The notes: generated by a model from the letters alone, not told the origin. 64,000 nucleotides of DNA from Liolophura sinensis (GCF_032854445.1 NC_088307.1:12660017-12724016); one strand, 5' to 3'. Shown: positions 1-11,943, counted from the first letter of the stretch. Made by a program: numbers and translations.

Positions 1-179
1 GACTCGTACAGCTGAACGCGTATTTTATAAATTGACTGAAGAGTTAAGTCAGAAAATGCAAGATCTTAAAACACAAGCTTGAAACAGGAAAGGACTCACA
101 TCGTGGTTAGTATATGGATCAGTGCACAAAACTTTCTATAGCAACACATTTTAACATCTTCTGAGCTTCAATTTTAATA

Positions 180-504
180 CGGGACCGGTAGATCCAGGAT
201 AAATCCTTGATCGAGTCACACCTAAGACTTTAAAAGAGGAAGTTGTAACTTCCTCGCTTGGCGTTCAGCATGAAGGGGATAGTGCAACGACTGGTTGACC
301 CGTATCAGTATAATGGCTCGGGCGGGGCGGCTTACTTGCCTTCGGTAAGTCGTCTCGGTGAAGCAGCACTAAATAAAAGAGCGATGGAAATCCGTCCTGC
401 AACAAGGAGGCACATTACACGTACATGCACCCTAATGATTCCTTCGTCGTCATATGACTGAAAAATTGTTGAGTACGACGTTAAACCCCAAGCACGCACT
501 CACT
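180..504 (+). mobile_element. SINE-B copy, 5'-truncated tRNA head
   Basis: Family B retroposon. It starts inside a tRNA-like head with a B-box-like GGTAGATCCAGG, continues through the family body (GCGTTCAGCATGAAG, GACTGGTTGACCCGTATCAG) and ends with GAGTACGACGTTAAACCCC plus a CACTCACT tail. It is flanked by an 11-bp direct repeat CAATTTTAATA at 169-179 and 505-515, read as the target-site duplication. The family name is mine. Confidence 0.75.
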
Positions 505-515
505 CAATTTTAATA

Positions 516-775
516 AGCGTCCTCTTCGTGAGCGGTAATTCCAGGGTCAATTCCTAGCTTGCGTTCAGCACGAAGGGGATAGTGCGACGACTGGTTGACC
601 TGTGTCAGTATAATGGCTCAGGCGGGGCCTTCGGTAAGGCGTCTCGGTGAAGCAGCACTAGACTAGTAAAAGGGCGGTGGAAATCCGTCCTGCAACACAT
701 CACATGCACTCTAAGGATTCCTTTGTCGCCATATGACTGAAAAATTGTTAAATAAACCCCAAGCACTCACTCAGT
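516..775 (+). mobile_element. Second SINE-B copy, head-to-tail with the first
   Basis: Same body and tail as the preceding copy (GCGTTCAGCACGAAGG, GACTGGTTGACC, final AAACCCCAAGCACTCACTCA), slightly shorter. It directly follows the first copy and is followed by CAGTTTTAAG, which resembles the 11-bp duplication around that copy. Either two insertions hit the same target or the element was duplicated in tandem. Confidence 0.7.
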
Positions 776-782
776 TTTAAGT

Positions 783-888
783 TTGATATATACGTGTCCT
801 GGGCTCATATATTATGAAGCAACTTAAATCATAAATGATATATACGGTTCCTGGGCCCATATGTTATGAAGCAACTTAAATCATAAAT
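783..888. repeat. 52-bp direct duplication
   Basis: Two adjacent units, each running from GATATATACG to CAACTTAAATCATAAAT. They differ at a few positions (for example CTCATATATT against CCCATATGTT). No coding signal is seen. Confidence 0.8.
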
Positions 889-1095
889 TCAAGAATTTTT
901 AACTTATACGACGGCGTTAAACATTATGATGCATTGGATGAGGGGAAAATCCACGACCCTCCACACGTAACAGACAGCCCTTCTCACTTTCGACCGGAGA
1001 GAAAGCCATCATGGGCTGGATTTGAACTCACAGCGAATGCACTAGTGAGAGTAACCATGACCATTATGCTGCGGTAGCACGCTTCTTTCCCAGCA
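889..1095 (-). mobile_element. Old SINE-A copy
   Basis: Diverged SINE-A in minus orientation. Recognisable pieces are TTATACGACGGCG, CGACCGGAGAGAAAGCC, GGGCTGGATTTGAACTCAC (complement of the B-box region) and GAGAGTAACC. Many substitutions indicate an old insertion. Confidence 0.65.
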
Positions 1096-1468
1096 AACAA
1101 TGTGATGATCATAGATGATCGTGATCAAGTGATATGTTGCTTTCAGTTGTTGACGGAAACATGCATTTTAGCCTGCGTGAAATCTTAAAACCCTGTCATT
1201 AGTGAGAGACTGCAAAACTACGCCTCGATAACAACATAGAAAACGACAATATCTTCATGTTTTTTTCTTTTCTGTTTCTTAACTGAGAGAGGGAAAAATT
1301 TCCTGGATACACATTAACTCTCCTTACAATCATTAGAATGAAATAGAGTGATCCTTGTTAAAAGAGAAAAAATAGTGTAATTCAAACGTCTGTATTTTGT
1401 TTGCCAGATGAGAACGAAGTTCATATTGTAAACTGTATATATATGGCTGTGATTATTTCGCTATTATC

Positions 1469-1822
1469 ACGGTCCATAACATTCTATTATCATACCCGGT
1501 CCATAACATTCTATTATCATACCCGGTCGATAACATTCTATTATCATACCAGGTCGATAACATTCTATTATCATACCCGGTCGATAACATTCTATTATCA
1601 TACCCGGTCCATAACATTCTATTATCATATCCGGTCCATAACATTCTATTATCATACCCGGTCCATAACATTCTATTATCATACCCGGTCCATAACATTC
1701 TATTATCATACCCGGTCCATAACATTCTATTATCATATCCGGTCCATAACATTCTATTATCATACCCGGTCCATAACATTCTATTATCATACCCGGTCCA
1801 TAACATTCTATTATCATACCCA
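1469..1822. repeat. 27-bp minisatellite, about 13 copies
   Basis: Near-perfect tandem array of a 27-bp unit that begins GGTCCATAACATTC and ends TTATCATACCC. Variants (GGTCGATAAC, CATATCC) are clustered. Because 27 is a multiple of 3 and the unit lacks stops in several frames, long open frames appear on both strands. These are repeat artefacts, since no gene context surrounds them. Confidence 0.95.
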
Positions 1823-1839
1823 AAAATGAGGCACATGCA

Positions 1840-3100
1840 TGGTTCTGTTTTTCTTTTCTTTTCTTTTTTAGGTTGATGGTAGTTTATCTGTGTTAATATT
1901 TCTGCTTGTGTGATCTCTTTTCTTTCCCAACTCGAGATAGTTGGTGTCTACATATCATTGTTATCAACGTTTCTGCCAAGAAACGATTATATCTGAGAAG
2001 TATTTCAGGGACGAACACGTCATGGTTTACGATCACACAGTGAAAACAGAACAGCCATAAAATATTTTCTCCGAGCTGAACAAGTCATTTCTACGAAAAT
2101 CGGAAGCTGTCATTTTTTATCTCGCTTTTCGTCACCTCACCTTGGTGAGATGTGGTCTAGAGAGTCCAAAAATCTCTCTGTAGTCTCGTGGTTATCAAGT
2201 GACCACGTAACTGTAACATTACATGCGTTTTCTTTGCGATAATATGGATGTCCAACGTCGATATATAGAGCTGGTGCTATGTATCACTAAAGAAGGGGAA
2301 ATTTGGTAGCGAGTATAATTTTACAGATAGTTCAATACTGTGGGAAAGAAATAGACTATAGTAATAAAATATGTGTACCATAATGCTTCACGTCACTTTC
2401 CTTTAGGCCGATGGCACGATGGCAGGAAGAGATGGCACGATGTCCCTCGTTGGGCCTGATTTACACCAAAACCGTGTGGGCGCCAACGAAATCTGAATAT
2501 ATCGGTTCAATCTAAAATTACAAGAAAGAGAGAAAAAAATAAATTACAATATTCCGGGTCCGGGGTCTTCCAGCTTTATACTGACGTACTGTTGTTTCCA
2601 CTGGGCTCCACCGAGTCTCCTACGCTCATTTAGTTGACAGCTGGTATGTATGTGAAATGACAAATATTATTGCATACGGTGTAAAACACCAGACGGTAAA
2701 TATAAGTGTTTTGTTTTTAAACACATGTGAGTTACACTTTAGAAACGTGCGTTGATGTTTATTCTTAAAACAGTATGTTTCGAAACTGAAGACATGTGTT
2801 TATTGTGGTAAAAGTATCAGATGTTTACCTAGTACTGTGGTGAATATTTTCAATAAAGACATGTAGTCCCGCAAGCATGACTTGGTGTTTATATTAAGTG
2901 TAAAATACTATAATCTGCCATTTACTATGTAAACATATTTTTACATGTTTTACACTTTTATGCTTAATATAATCACAATCAGGATCACTGTACTATTTGT
3001 GTTTGTTGAAAATAGCTATCACAGTATTATATATGTGAGCATTTTACTTGTTTACTAATTGTATAATAAACACATCTCTTTAGTTACTACACAAAGTGGC
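1840..3100. other. Gene-free stretch
   Basis: No ORF with a recognisable family, no RNA gene and no SINE is seen. A weak imperfect inverted repeat lies around 2885-2975 (TATATTAAG against CTTAATATA arms with GTGTAAAA inside), possibly an old fold-back element. Confidence 0.5.
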
Positions 3101-3106
3101 TACGTT

Positions 3107-3357
3107 ACTTAGCAGGCTATGGCAGCGTAACGACCTAGGAGCCTCTCACCTATGCGTTCGCTGTGAGTTCAAGTCCAGCTCATGATGGCTTCCTCTCCGG
3201 CCGTACGTGGGAAGGCCTTCCAGTAACTTGCGGATGGTCGTGGGTTTCCCTCGGGCTCTATCCGGTTTCCTTTCACCATAATGCTGGCCGCCTTCGTATA
3301 AGTGAAATATTTTTGAGTACGGCGTAAAACACCAATCAAATAAATAAATGAATAAAT
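3107..3357 (+). mobile_element. SINE-A, nearly full length
   Basis: tRNA-like head (GGCAGCGTAACGACCTAGGA, then B-box GAGTTCAAGTCC), body with CCTCTCCGGCCGTACGTGGG and CGGATGGTCGTGGGTTTCCC, 3' end TGAGTACGGCGTAAAACACC followed by CAATCAAATAAATAAATG. The extreme 5' A-box end is degraded. Confidence 0.85.
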
Positions 3358-4450
3358 TAGTTACTAAACATAGTTTTATGACTTAGCGAGAGGAGGCGTT
3401 TGGCAAAAATTGATGCATCACTAGTCTCTCACTGAATTCATCAGTGGCCAAATTTCGGCTAATAAATGGGGAACTGGTGAATGAACTGGAGAAGGCATCT
3501 CATACGTCACGGAAGAGCTCGTGACAATTATGGGCTCCTTCCGAATCAACACCACCGGAGACGCACTGCTGCGCATAAGCAAGGTGCTGTGAAAATAGAG
3601 CCCCGTCGTAAGCCGCGTACATACGAAGCGACTTGGCACATCTAGTCTAAGAATTTGATTACTCGAATGAAAGTAGCTGAAGCTGCAATTCATACGTTGC
3701 GTTCACATGGTGCGATTTGTCGACTTGTGTAAATCAATGTTGTCTTATTTTCACTGGACTAATCGACGAGTTGATACGACAAATTGCACTCTGTGAATAC
3801 GTCTATAAGCTTTGTAAAGGTACAAATGCCAGTCAGTTATGCATCAATATGATATAAACTTATAAACCAAGTGTAAACGTACGTAAAACGACGATAAACA
3901 AACATCGGAAATCTATCATAGGTGCCAGTATTTATTTATTTATTATATTAGCAGAGTAATTTTTGTAGACGTACACCATTTGTCTTTGTTGGTCATTTAC
4001 AGAACTTTCACCTGTCGTAAAATACAGCAAAATATTGTTTGCATGTAAACACTTCATAACGTATGTATACGTATATATGGTTCATCTATGTACGATTATA
4101 CAGAATTACCTATAGCCTCAGTGATCTACATCCGTAACATTGTGATCAGGGTCTGATCACTATGCGCTTTTTCTTTTCTTGCAGAGACCGTCTCATTGTG
4201 GAAGAAAGTTAAGGGCGTTTACATGTTACAGTACGAAGCAATAAACTTTGAGGGATCAGTTACACAAACTCCCAAGCCCTCATTAATACAGTATGAGGGC
4301 CCTGTGTTCACATTATTTACCGTGTGGAACTGTCGTGTTTTTCTGTGATCGGTTGTTCAAAGGTATATTAAAGGCTACGACCGGCCTAAATTTTATTATC
4401 AAATAGTAATATGAAAGATAATATAAGACTTGACCTTTATTTCACTTGTT

Positions 4451-4590
4451 TTTTATTTATTTATTTATTTATTTGATTGGTGTTTTACGTCGTACTCAAG
4501 ATTAATGTACTCAGCGACCATACCGGTGTGAGGCTCCTGAGTCATTGCGTCAAGCTGACACGCTAGTCACTCGCTCTCAGAGGCCCGACT
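4451..4590 (-). mobile_element. SINE-A with large internal deletion
   Basis: On the plus strand the (TTTA)n tail, GATTGGTGTTTTACGTCG and TACTCAAGA join almost directly to CAGCGACCATACCGGTGTGA, part of the tRNA head. The whole central body is missing. The 5' end lies near CAGAGGCCC. Confidence 0.75.
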
Positions 4591-6013
4591 TAACCTTTAT
4601 TACAAGTTTCAACAACTGCAGACGGACCTGAATTAAGTCCAGCTGAAATTTCAATGCAGTATAGCCTTCGTTTAATCTAGCCTTCAATTAGTACCGAGCT
4701 TCACCTTTTAACAAACTTATGAACAGTTTAGGTGAGAACTGTATAGAAGTGAAGTAAGATCACAGGCCTAATATTACACGTAGTTTTATAATAATACAAA
4801 ACAAAAATCACTTTACACTTGACTAACGTTAATATTGATCTTAAGGCATACCAAATTTCGTCCATAACTCAGCTACTCAATTTTTCCGAAGGATTATGAT
4901 TTTATTGATTTTAGAAAGGTGCTTGCTGGGAGCCTGGATGATATCCTGCTGTGTAAATTCAGTTTCAGCACAATAATAATATTTTATGACATTTATTTGC
5001 CTCCAAAGGGGCATTTTTTTGGAAAATCAATTTCAGTAAGTGCATATATAGTTCATATAATGGCAACTCATTTAAGATGCCAGGTGACTTTCTTCTACTC
5101 GGCCACTACATGTACCGTGGTGATTTGGTATGCAACAACACTCAAATTTCTATACTATGCCCTATTGTATATTAGGTTATTGTGAAGTGTTTTGTACGTT
5201 ATGAAGTTGTATTGTACGAGTCCATGCTGTGTTGAAAATCCGCACGCTCTTCTTGTCCAATGCGGATGTCCAACACAACATGGTCGAGTACATGACCACT
5301 CCATAATGTTCAAAACATTTCACGATGACCTATTTGACCTATTTATACAAGATCAAACAAAGAAACCCGAAAACGCGTGAATAAATTCAATAATATATTC
5401 TAACACAATATACAAATAATACAACTGACAATAATATATAAAACAATACAAATAATTAAAAAAATATGTATATTCTCTTACTGATGATAGCATCTAAATC
5501 ACTATGGAATATTCCCGCTCCCAAAGACGAGGCAGTCCACGTAAATATAGAACCCACAGACAAGAGGAATTCCCCAATCGAAGGATGATAGTTCCAGATT
5601 AGTGACAAGCTGTAGGGGGCACGGCTCTCAGATGATAGTTGGTCAACAACTGCCTGCGAACGTGTAACTTGTCAAGTAGCGTCCGTGATGCAGAGCTATC
5701 GATGTATGTTTCACACCTCGAGAAATATACACAAAATCACTTTCAGGGTAAACTGGAATGAAATATACGTGATCGCACAAAGAGACAATGAGCGATACAA
5801 CCTCCAAAATAACATCTGAAGTGCTCAGTACAGAAAATGAACTACAAATGACGAATGTCGAATAGTGTGAAAGCCGAAATCTCCAAACACTGAGAACGGA
5901 GGAATCTACAAATACTCGACTTGTGTGTCCTGTCGAATGATACATAAGTCCATTTTAACCTCGGCTCCGCTGTTCAAAGCTGGTGTAAGACTTAAAGTCT
6001 TCAAGTTTGTACC
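4591..6013. other. Gene-free, AT-rich stretch
   Basis: No reading frame here resembles a known family and no clear repeat is present. Open frames of 60-100 codons fit chance in AT-rich DNA. Confidence 0.45.
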
Positions 6014-6026
6014 TAGTCTAAAAAAG

Positions 6027-6214
6027 TTATTTATTTATTTATTTGATCGGTGTTTTACGCCGTACTCAAGAATATCTCACTTATACGACGGCGGCCAGCA
6101 TTATGGTGGGTGGAAACCGGGCAGAGCCCGGGGAAAACCCATGACCAACCGCAGGTTGCTGCCAGACCTTCCCACATACGGCCGGAGAGAAAGCCAGCAT
6201 GAGCTGGACTTGAA
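6027..6214 (-). mobile_element. SINE-A, 5'-truncated, with clear TSD
   Basis: Contains tail, 3' domain and body, and stops at GAGCTGGACTTGAA, just inside the B-box, so the tRNA promoter head is absent. Flanked by TAGTCTAAAAAAG (6014-6026) and TAGTCTAAAAAAAG (6215-6228), a duplicated target with one extra A. This is a genuine 5'-truncated insertion and not a later deletion. Confidence 0.88.
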
Positions 6215-6228
6215 TAGTCTAAAAAAAG

Positions 6229-7093
6229 ATGTGTGCTAGTATATTAACTATAGACTTAAATTCCTGCTGTTATACTTTGACTTTGGAGAACTGCAATGGT
6301 TGCTGTTTGGCTAAATGTTTAAATATAAAATGACTTATAACCAGTATTAAGGCTTACCAGTTTAAATCTACTGAAAAAAAAAAACTTATTCTGCTGTTAC
6401 CCAAAGGTGTATCGTTAAACAAAGTTACAATGTAATTTTATCACATTATTCAAGTTCACCCGCTCAATTTTGTGAACACCAGTCTTGAACACCTGTCTCT
6501 GGTGCACGTGGCTTCTGTAGCTCTATTGACTGAGTGGTACCGGATTTTTGGCACATTTCCACAGCATCAGTGTTGCATTGCTCTCTGTCGTTGAAGGGTT
6601 GTCTCCCTTTCCTAAACTTTGCCATTTAGCCATTGCAAACGTCGTGTTGCAGAGTTTCTCTGAAGTAAAGACATCTCCGTCCGATATGAACATCACCGAA
6701 TAATTTAATACCGTCAGACATGTCCAGTAACAAGGTTTATACAAGCCTTACACCAAAAGTACTTTCTTCCAAAATGTTAATTGTGGTAAAGTATTGGAAT
6801 TCTCCATTTGATGGTACGTGTGTTGTTAGCGTCGAATTGGTGAATGTTTCTCAAACATTACGATCGAGTAAACGTAAATATAAAGATCTGCTTGCAGTTC
6901 ATTATGCAGGAAATGCAATGTTGCAATTCTAGAGTGCGACAGCTGCATGCGGAATTCAGAAATAATGACTCTCTATCGCATTATCATCGCATAAATGTCT
7001 CACGGTTAATGAATTTAATTGATAAATGGGATGAACACCTGTGTTCACTATAAACACCTGTTCTCACTATGAACACCTAAATGCTCACACAAC
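6229..7093. other. Gene-free stretch
   Basis: No supported gene. Small ORFs here have no recognisable motifs. Confidence 0.4.
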
Positions 7094-7377
7094 AACAATT
7101 GGGCACATTAACCTAAACATGAACAATAAAATAGCCTGTATAATGAGTTACTTTTACACATAAAAGCACGGTACTTAAGTGTTTAGCATTAACAATTGAA
7201 CACATTAACTTTAACATGAACAATAGCCTGTATAATGAGTTACTTTTACACATAAAAGCACGGTACTTAAGTGTTTAGCATTAACAATCGAACACATTAA
7301 ATTTAACATGAACAATAGCCTATATAATGAGTTACTTTTACACATAAAAGCACGATACCTAAGTGTTTAGCATTAAG
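7094..7377. repeat. 92-bp tandem triplication
   Basis: Three consecutive units containing ACATGAACAATA, GCCTGTATAATGAGTTAC, TTTTACACATAAAAGCAC and CTTAAGTGTTTAGCATTAA. The second and third are about 92 bp and nearly identical. The first carries a 5-bp insertion (AAAAT). Non-coding. Confidence 0.85.
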
Positions 7378-7806
7378 CGTTAGTCTGGGAAGGATGATAG
7401 AAATTGTGCTCATGTCGATGGCTGTTCAATACCACGGAGAGCTCGTGCTTATCAGAGATGTTATGAACAACTCTGTGATACTGGTATATCTGACATACTT
7501 ATTTATAAATATATACAGCTACATACATATAGGACGACAGAGGCTTGTACAGAGGGATGTATCAGATTTCAATTTTTAGAGTATTATAACCGAATACCGA
7601 CACATGCATAATACAAAACACAACTGACAATACATGTATCTGAATTTTCCTAACGGTAATGTCGCCAAAGATTAGAAATATATTATTGTTTTATACTGAA
7701 ACAGTATAGTTAATAATGTTTACTGCTTTCCATTTTGTTTAAGTAATCATAAACCACGAAGAATGTTCTATCCGTCAAATTACCATCTCTGATATGTTTT
7801 TTCGTG

Positions 7807-8350
7807 TTACAACCATCTAGTCCTCTTCAGGAATTGATGTAACGCAGTTTCATCCTTTAAATCTGCAGATGAATTTCTGTGACTTTCGTCAGATGAACTG
7901 TATTGGAGACTCACTCCTGGATGTGTTGACCTCGCCACTAGATCTTGACCTTTAGCCACCCAATATTCTCGTTGCCAATCTGTGGAAGCGACGTTTGGTT
8001 TTGGATGGGACCTTTGCATTATCCCGTGGCGCACTTGCTACGGATTGCCATTTTAGAAGAATTTAGGATGATTGGTACGGAAGCCTCCTGCCACACGATT
8101 CTACATTGTTCCGCAAATCTGTCAGAAAAGTTCTGCATTGCACTGAAATAGTTCTGCCGAGGCTTCTCACCACCTCTGACATTTCTTTTGCCATTTTCGC
8201 CTCTAGTTTGGCGCATGCCGCCTGTAGTCTCTGACTGCTATACATCATCTGGATTTGCTTCATCTTTAACCTTTCATCTAATCGTTTTTGAAAGAGATTT
8301 CCTTCGTTTCTGTTATCGTTTTGTCTGTTTCTTTCTCGAGATCTGATTTT
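7807..8350 (-). pseudogene. Coding-like segment broken across frames (unknown protein)
   Basis: Minus strand. One frame, open from about 8350 to a stop at 8063, encodes a charged, helix-prone stretch (for example KRLDERLKMKQIQMM and LEAKMAKEMSEVV) with coiled-coil character. A second frame continues (8216-8019). A third (8034-7807) encodes a Ser/Asp-rich tail (SSSDESHRNSS) ending LKRTRW-L-stop. The three frames overlap or abut end to end, as expected for a frameshifted exon, or less likely for tiny introns. There is a possible acceptor (AAAATCAG) near 8346. I do not recognise the family. It may be the C-terminal exon of a decayed gene, or chance. Confidence 0.3.
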
Positions 8351-8494
8351 TTTTCTTAGATGATTGAAAACTCTAATAGTAAAAAAAAATTAATAAACAG
8401 TTCAAGAATGCTCTTAGTTATGTCGCATACATCACTGCAGGAGAGCTCACTATTCACTACGGGACATGTGTATTTAAAAATGGTGTTTGCTGCT

Positions 8495-8745
8495 ACTTCG
8501 CTAGGCCTTCACCACTGAGAGTCTAAAGCATGGAAACGGGACTGATTAGGCCGGTGTCGGTATAAGATGACTGCGTGGGATGTCATGTCTGGTGCCTTTG
8601 GCATTGTATACATCTTTTAGTGGCAGCAGCACTTTGACGGCATGGACTCACCTGGCCACAAGAGGACACAGTAAATGTGCGTCATCGTCAAATGATTGAA
8701 AAATAGTTTAGTACGACGTAAGTCCCCAGGCATACACACATTCAT
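8495..8745 (+). mobile_element. SINE-C copy
   Basis: Shares with the copy at 38.4 kb a body (GTCTGGTGCCTTTGGCAT, CACTTTGACGGCATG, GGCCACAAGAGGACA) and a 3' end AGTACGACGTAAGTCCCC followed by GGCATACACACA. The 3' end resembles those of SINE-A and SINE-B. Confidence 0.6.
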
Positions 8746-9630
8746 ACATATTAAGGGGCTGAACACGGAACCAGTATTGTCTGGCTTTTTGGGATGGTTT
8801 AAATTCGGTATAAGGAAATATGATGTAGCCTACATGTAGCTGATTTTGAATGAATAAAACACTTAAAATGCAACTGTAAACATTCGTTTTTTTCTGCAAA
8901 TCTTCCCAAGCAACAAGCATTAATCATCCCTTAAATTTCTATAAAAAAAAGCTAACGAGACCGATGAAATTTAACATCACTGGCTAACACGTGTATTCCG
9001 TCATACTCCCTACAGCGCATGCGTCGCTCTCTACGTTTCACTATACATCACTGCACGCCAAATAGCAAATTTTTTTACAGAAATCTTGAACAACGCCGAG
9101 TTCACTGGGGTCAGGGTGATGAGGCAGGAAATGATGTCAGAAAACACAAACAATCCATCTAAACCTTTGTCTCTAGTAATACTTTATACACATGAATTCC
9201 CTTAATCTAGAGTATGTACAACATGCTTTTAACCCAGACCTGAAACGATTTTATTGATGAACGCTGATTGGTTCCCGAAGAGAACACAAGTGATGAGGCT
9301 TAAACAAACCTGCGTGTGTCTCGCAGGTGTGAGACCTGGGCTCACGGCGAGATATTATCACCAAACTTTCTCACGGTAGTCTGGGCAGGAGTGTGCGGTA
9401 ACAAATTCTGAGGAGTCAGCTTGAAAGAAATAACACCATCTCGCTGAAAATAACTTGAAGTCAAGTGCGGTTTTATTGATAAAGAACAACAGGAAATAAG
9501 AGAAAGAAGGAAAAATTTAAATGGTGTGCTCAACCTCTACACGCCAGTTTAAGTGTTGACGTATTCTGTTTGGATAGGCCTGCATGCTTGAGACATTCGA
9601 CTTACGCTAGACACAAAGTGCAGTGCCATA
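8746..9630. other. Gene-free stretch
   Basis: No gene, RNA or repeat that I can support. Confidence 0.4.
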
Positions 9631-9906
9631 CTTTTTTTTATTTATTTATTTATTTGATTGGTGTTTTACGCCGTACTCAAGAATATTTCACTTATACGAC
9701 GGCGGCCAGCATTATCGTGAGAGGAAACCCGGCAGAGCCCGGGGGAAACCCACGACCATCCGCAGGTTGCTGCCAAATCTTCCCACTTACAGTGGGAGAG
9801 GAAGCCAGCATGAGCTGGACTTGAACTCATAGCGACCACATTGGTGAGAGGCTTCTGGGACATTACGCTGCGCTAGCGCGCTAACCAACTGAGCCACGGA
9901 GGCCCC
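9631..9906 (-). mobile_element. SINE-A, full length
   Basis: Complete element in minus orientation, from GGGGCCTCCGTGGCTCAGTT (A-box TGGCTCAGTTGG) through B-box GAGTTCAAGTCC to the (AAAT)n tail. Flanks are AGTGCCATAC (9622-9631) and AGTGGCGTAT (from 9908), a decayed target duplication. The empty-site relative at 11944-12007 supports this boundary. Confidence 0.9.
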
Positions 9907-11120
9907 TAGTGGCGTATGCAAAAGGTTGCTGTGACTGTAAGTCTTTACTGGTCGACTATCCCAGAAGAAAGAGCTGTCTTACATGCGTGTAAAATATTGC
10001 GATAAAACATTAACAACACATAAAATGCACCAAATAGCCTGTAGTAATAACTAATGTAAGACCAGTGAGGCATTGCACATGGTTATCCACGTACTCGGTG
10101 ATAAGGCATAAACAGGCAAAGAATGATTGGAGTTGACAACTGATTGACATATGCTTAGTACTGCGAAAGAATTGTGACAACAGCAAATTGCAAACAGCCT
10201 AAATATAAGTGGCTGAATTGCAACGTCACATAACGACGGGTCCACGTCACCCGGAACAAGAGCGATATGAACAATTAGCATCAGCAACATTGGCCAGTGT
10301 TGCAAGTTATATATGCTATTATACCAAGATTACAAGCATGGGGCGGTTGCACAGCACAAGTTGTCCCTGCAGAGACAATTTAAGTTGACATATGTCAGCA
10401 GCGTCTCATCCAATCATGCGCATATCAAGTATAGTAGTATATAAAATACATACAAATAAGGATAGTTACCACATTCATTATAACTACCAAATATGTGTAT
10501 CGTAAACATGCTATTGTATAAAACTATAATGTGGCACTTAAACCCTCAAAACGAATAACCACATGCATTATTTACATGTGTAAGAATATCTTTATAATGT
10601 CTTAACATAAGTGACAAAGGAATTTGCAGTGAAAATTGGTGAAAGTGAATGCAGTAAGTTCATGTTTTGTATGAGTATGTATAAACAGCTGGGCACATGT
10701 GAAAGTATGGCAACACATACTAGTATACTAGTATAGACCAAGACAATAAATGTTGTGAATGTAAAATAAAGTGCACATTCAACTATCAAAGTAACAGAGA
10801 GAATGATTAAACCTATTATTATCTAAGCCAGCTTGGCCACATGGGATTCACATGTTCACAACTTCGTAGCGAAATTGACAAGAGTTCAGTTTCATTAAAA
10901 CAACGGTAGCAATCATCACAAAGTAAACAAATATTTTATCCATGTTACCACTGATGGTCAGTGAGAGTATTAACATATAAGACACATTGACAAATCTGTC
11001 ACGGAATGGTATAGATATGTGACAGCGGTTTGTTTGCATTCAATGGGGGGGCTGCCATTTTGTCACATGACCAAAACAAATTGAGAGAGAGGCTCTAGCC
11101 AAACCCACCGTCCAGGGCCC
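9907..11120. other. Gene-free stretch
   Basis: No supported gene. It includes the right flank of a short duplicated segment whose partner is at 11944-12007. Confidence 0.4.
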
Positions 11121-11250
11121 AAGGGCCGGTTTCACGAGGCATACTTATTGTTAAATACCCTTTAGCTAAGTGCACTTAATATCTACTACATACGTCGCCA
11201 TGGTCATTAAGGGCAAACTTAGTTAAGTGAGCTTCATGAAATCGCCCCCA
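11121..11250. mobile_element. Fold-back (MITE-like) element 1
   Basis: About 130 bp with inverted ends: the left end reads GGGCCGGTTTCACGAGGC and the right end, read on the minus strand, GGGGGCGATTTCATGAAGC, followed inside by TTAAGT-type arms. It has no coding capacity, as for a non-autonomous element. A related copy lies at 49088-49466. Confidence 0.65.
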
Positions 11251-11375
11251 GTTTCACGAAGTCCTCTAAACGTTAAGAGCTCGCAAATACCACGAAACGT
11301 AATGCCACCAGTACTGGTTGCCGTGATACTTAAGAGAACGTAACGTTAAGAGTTCTTCGTGAAACCAGGCCCAGG
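11251..11375. mobile_element. Fold-back (MITE-like) element 2, adjacent to element 1
   Basis: Inverted arms GTTTCACGAAG...CGTTAAGAGCTC on the left and, read on the minus strand, CCTGGTTTCACGAAGAACTC then TTAACGTTACG on the right. It directly abuts element 1 and has the same GTTTCAYGAAG end motif but a different interior. Confidence 0.6.
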
Positions 11376-11394
11376 ACTTCATGACTACCTGATT

Positions 11395-11416
11395 GGGGGG
11401 GGGGGGGGGGGGGGGG
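11395..11416. repeat. Poly(G) run of 22
   Basis: Uninterrupted run of 22 G, a potential G-quadruplex and a likely length-variable or sequencing-error-prone site. Confidence 0.95.
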
Positions 11417-11943
11417 AAATTACCCCTTGACCATGCCACAGGTAAGGGTTAACGTACGTGTGACTACTGCACACAAAAGCCTCTTTGTAACTAAATTGTT
11501 TAAGCGGACTCGAAGCTACATATATTGCTTTAAAAACTACAGTACATGTTCCAAAATATTAACAACAAAGGTAATAACATTACAATAACATGTACCATCC
11601 TGAAATTACCAGTGGAAATATCTGATTCATCATAGTCGAAAAGTGGAAAGTGATGAATTTATAAAGTTCTAGTGTTCTGCTGATTAACATCTTAATAATA
11701 AAACCTGAAGAACGCTAAAGTAAACATGCCTTAAAACTTTTTGATAACTCTTTTATATCAGTTACACAAAAGATGGGAGATCGAAGAGACTATATACATG
11801 TATATACAGTGTATGTATATATGTATACCCACTCGTTGTACACAAAATATTAAAATACATGTATAATGATCTCACATGTGATAGATAACTCAAATACTAC
11901 TGTTCATGCTAACAGTCTGGGGCCTCCAGGGCAAAACTCTTAC

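Noticed and set aside
1401..1836. Repeat proteins of RSITFYYHT or YDNRMLWTG type
   Set aside because: Frames are open only because the 27-bp unit is a multiple of three.
3421..3693. 90-codon minus-strand frame
   Set aside because: No domain, no splice context and no similarity that I can recognise.
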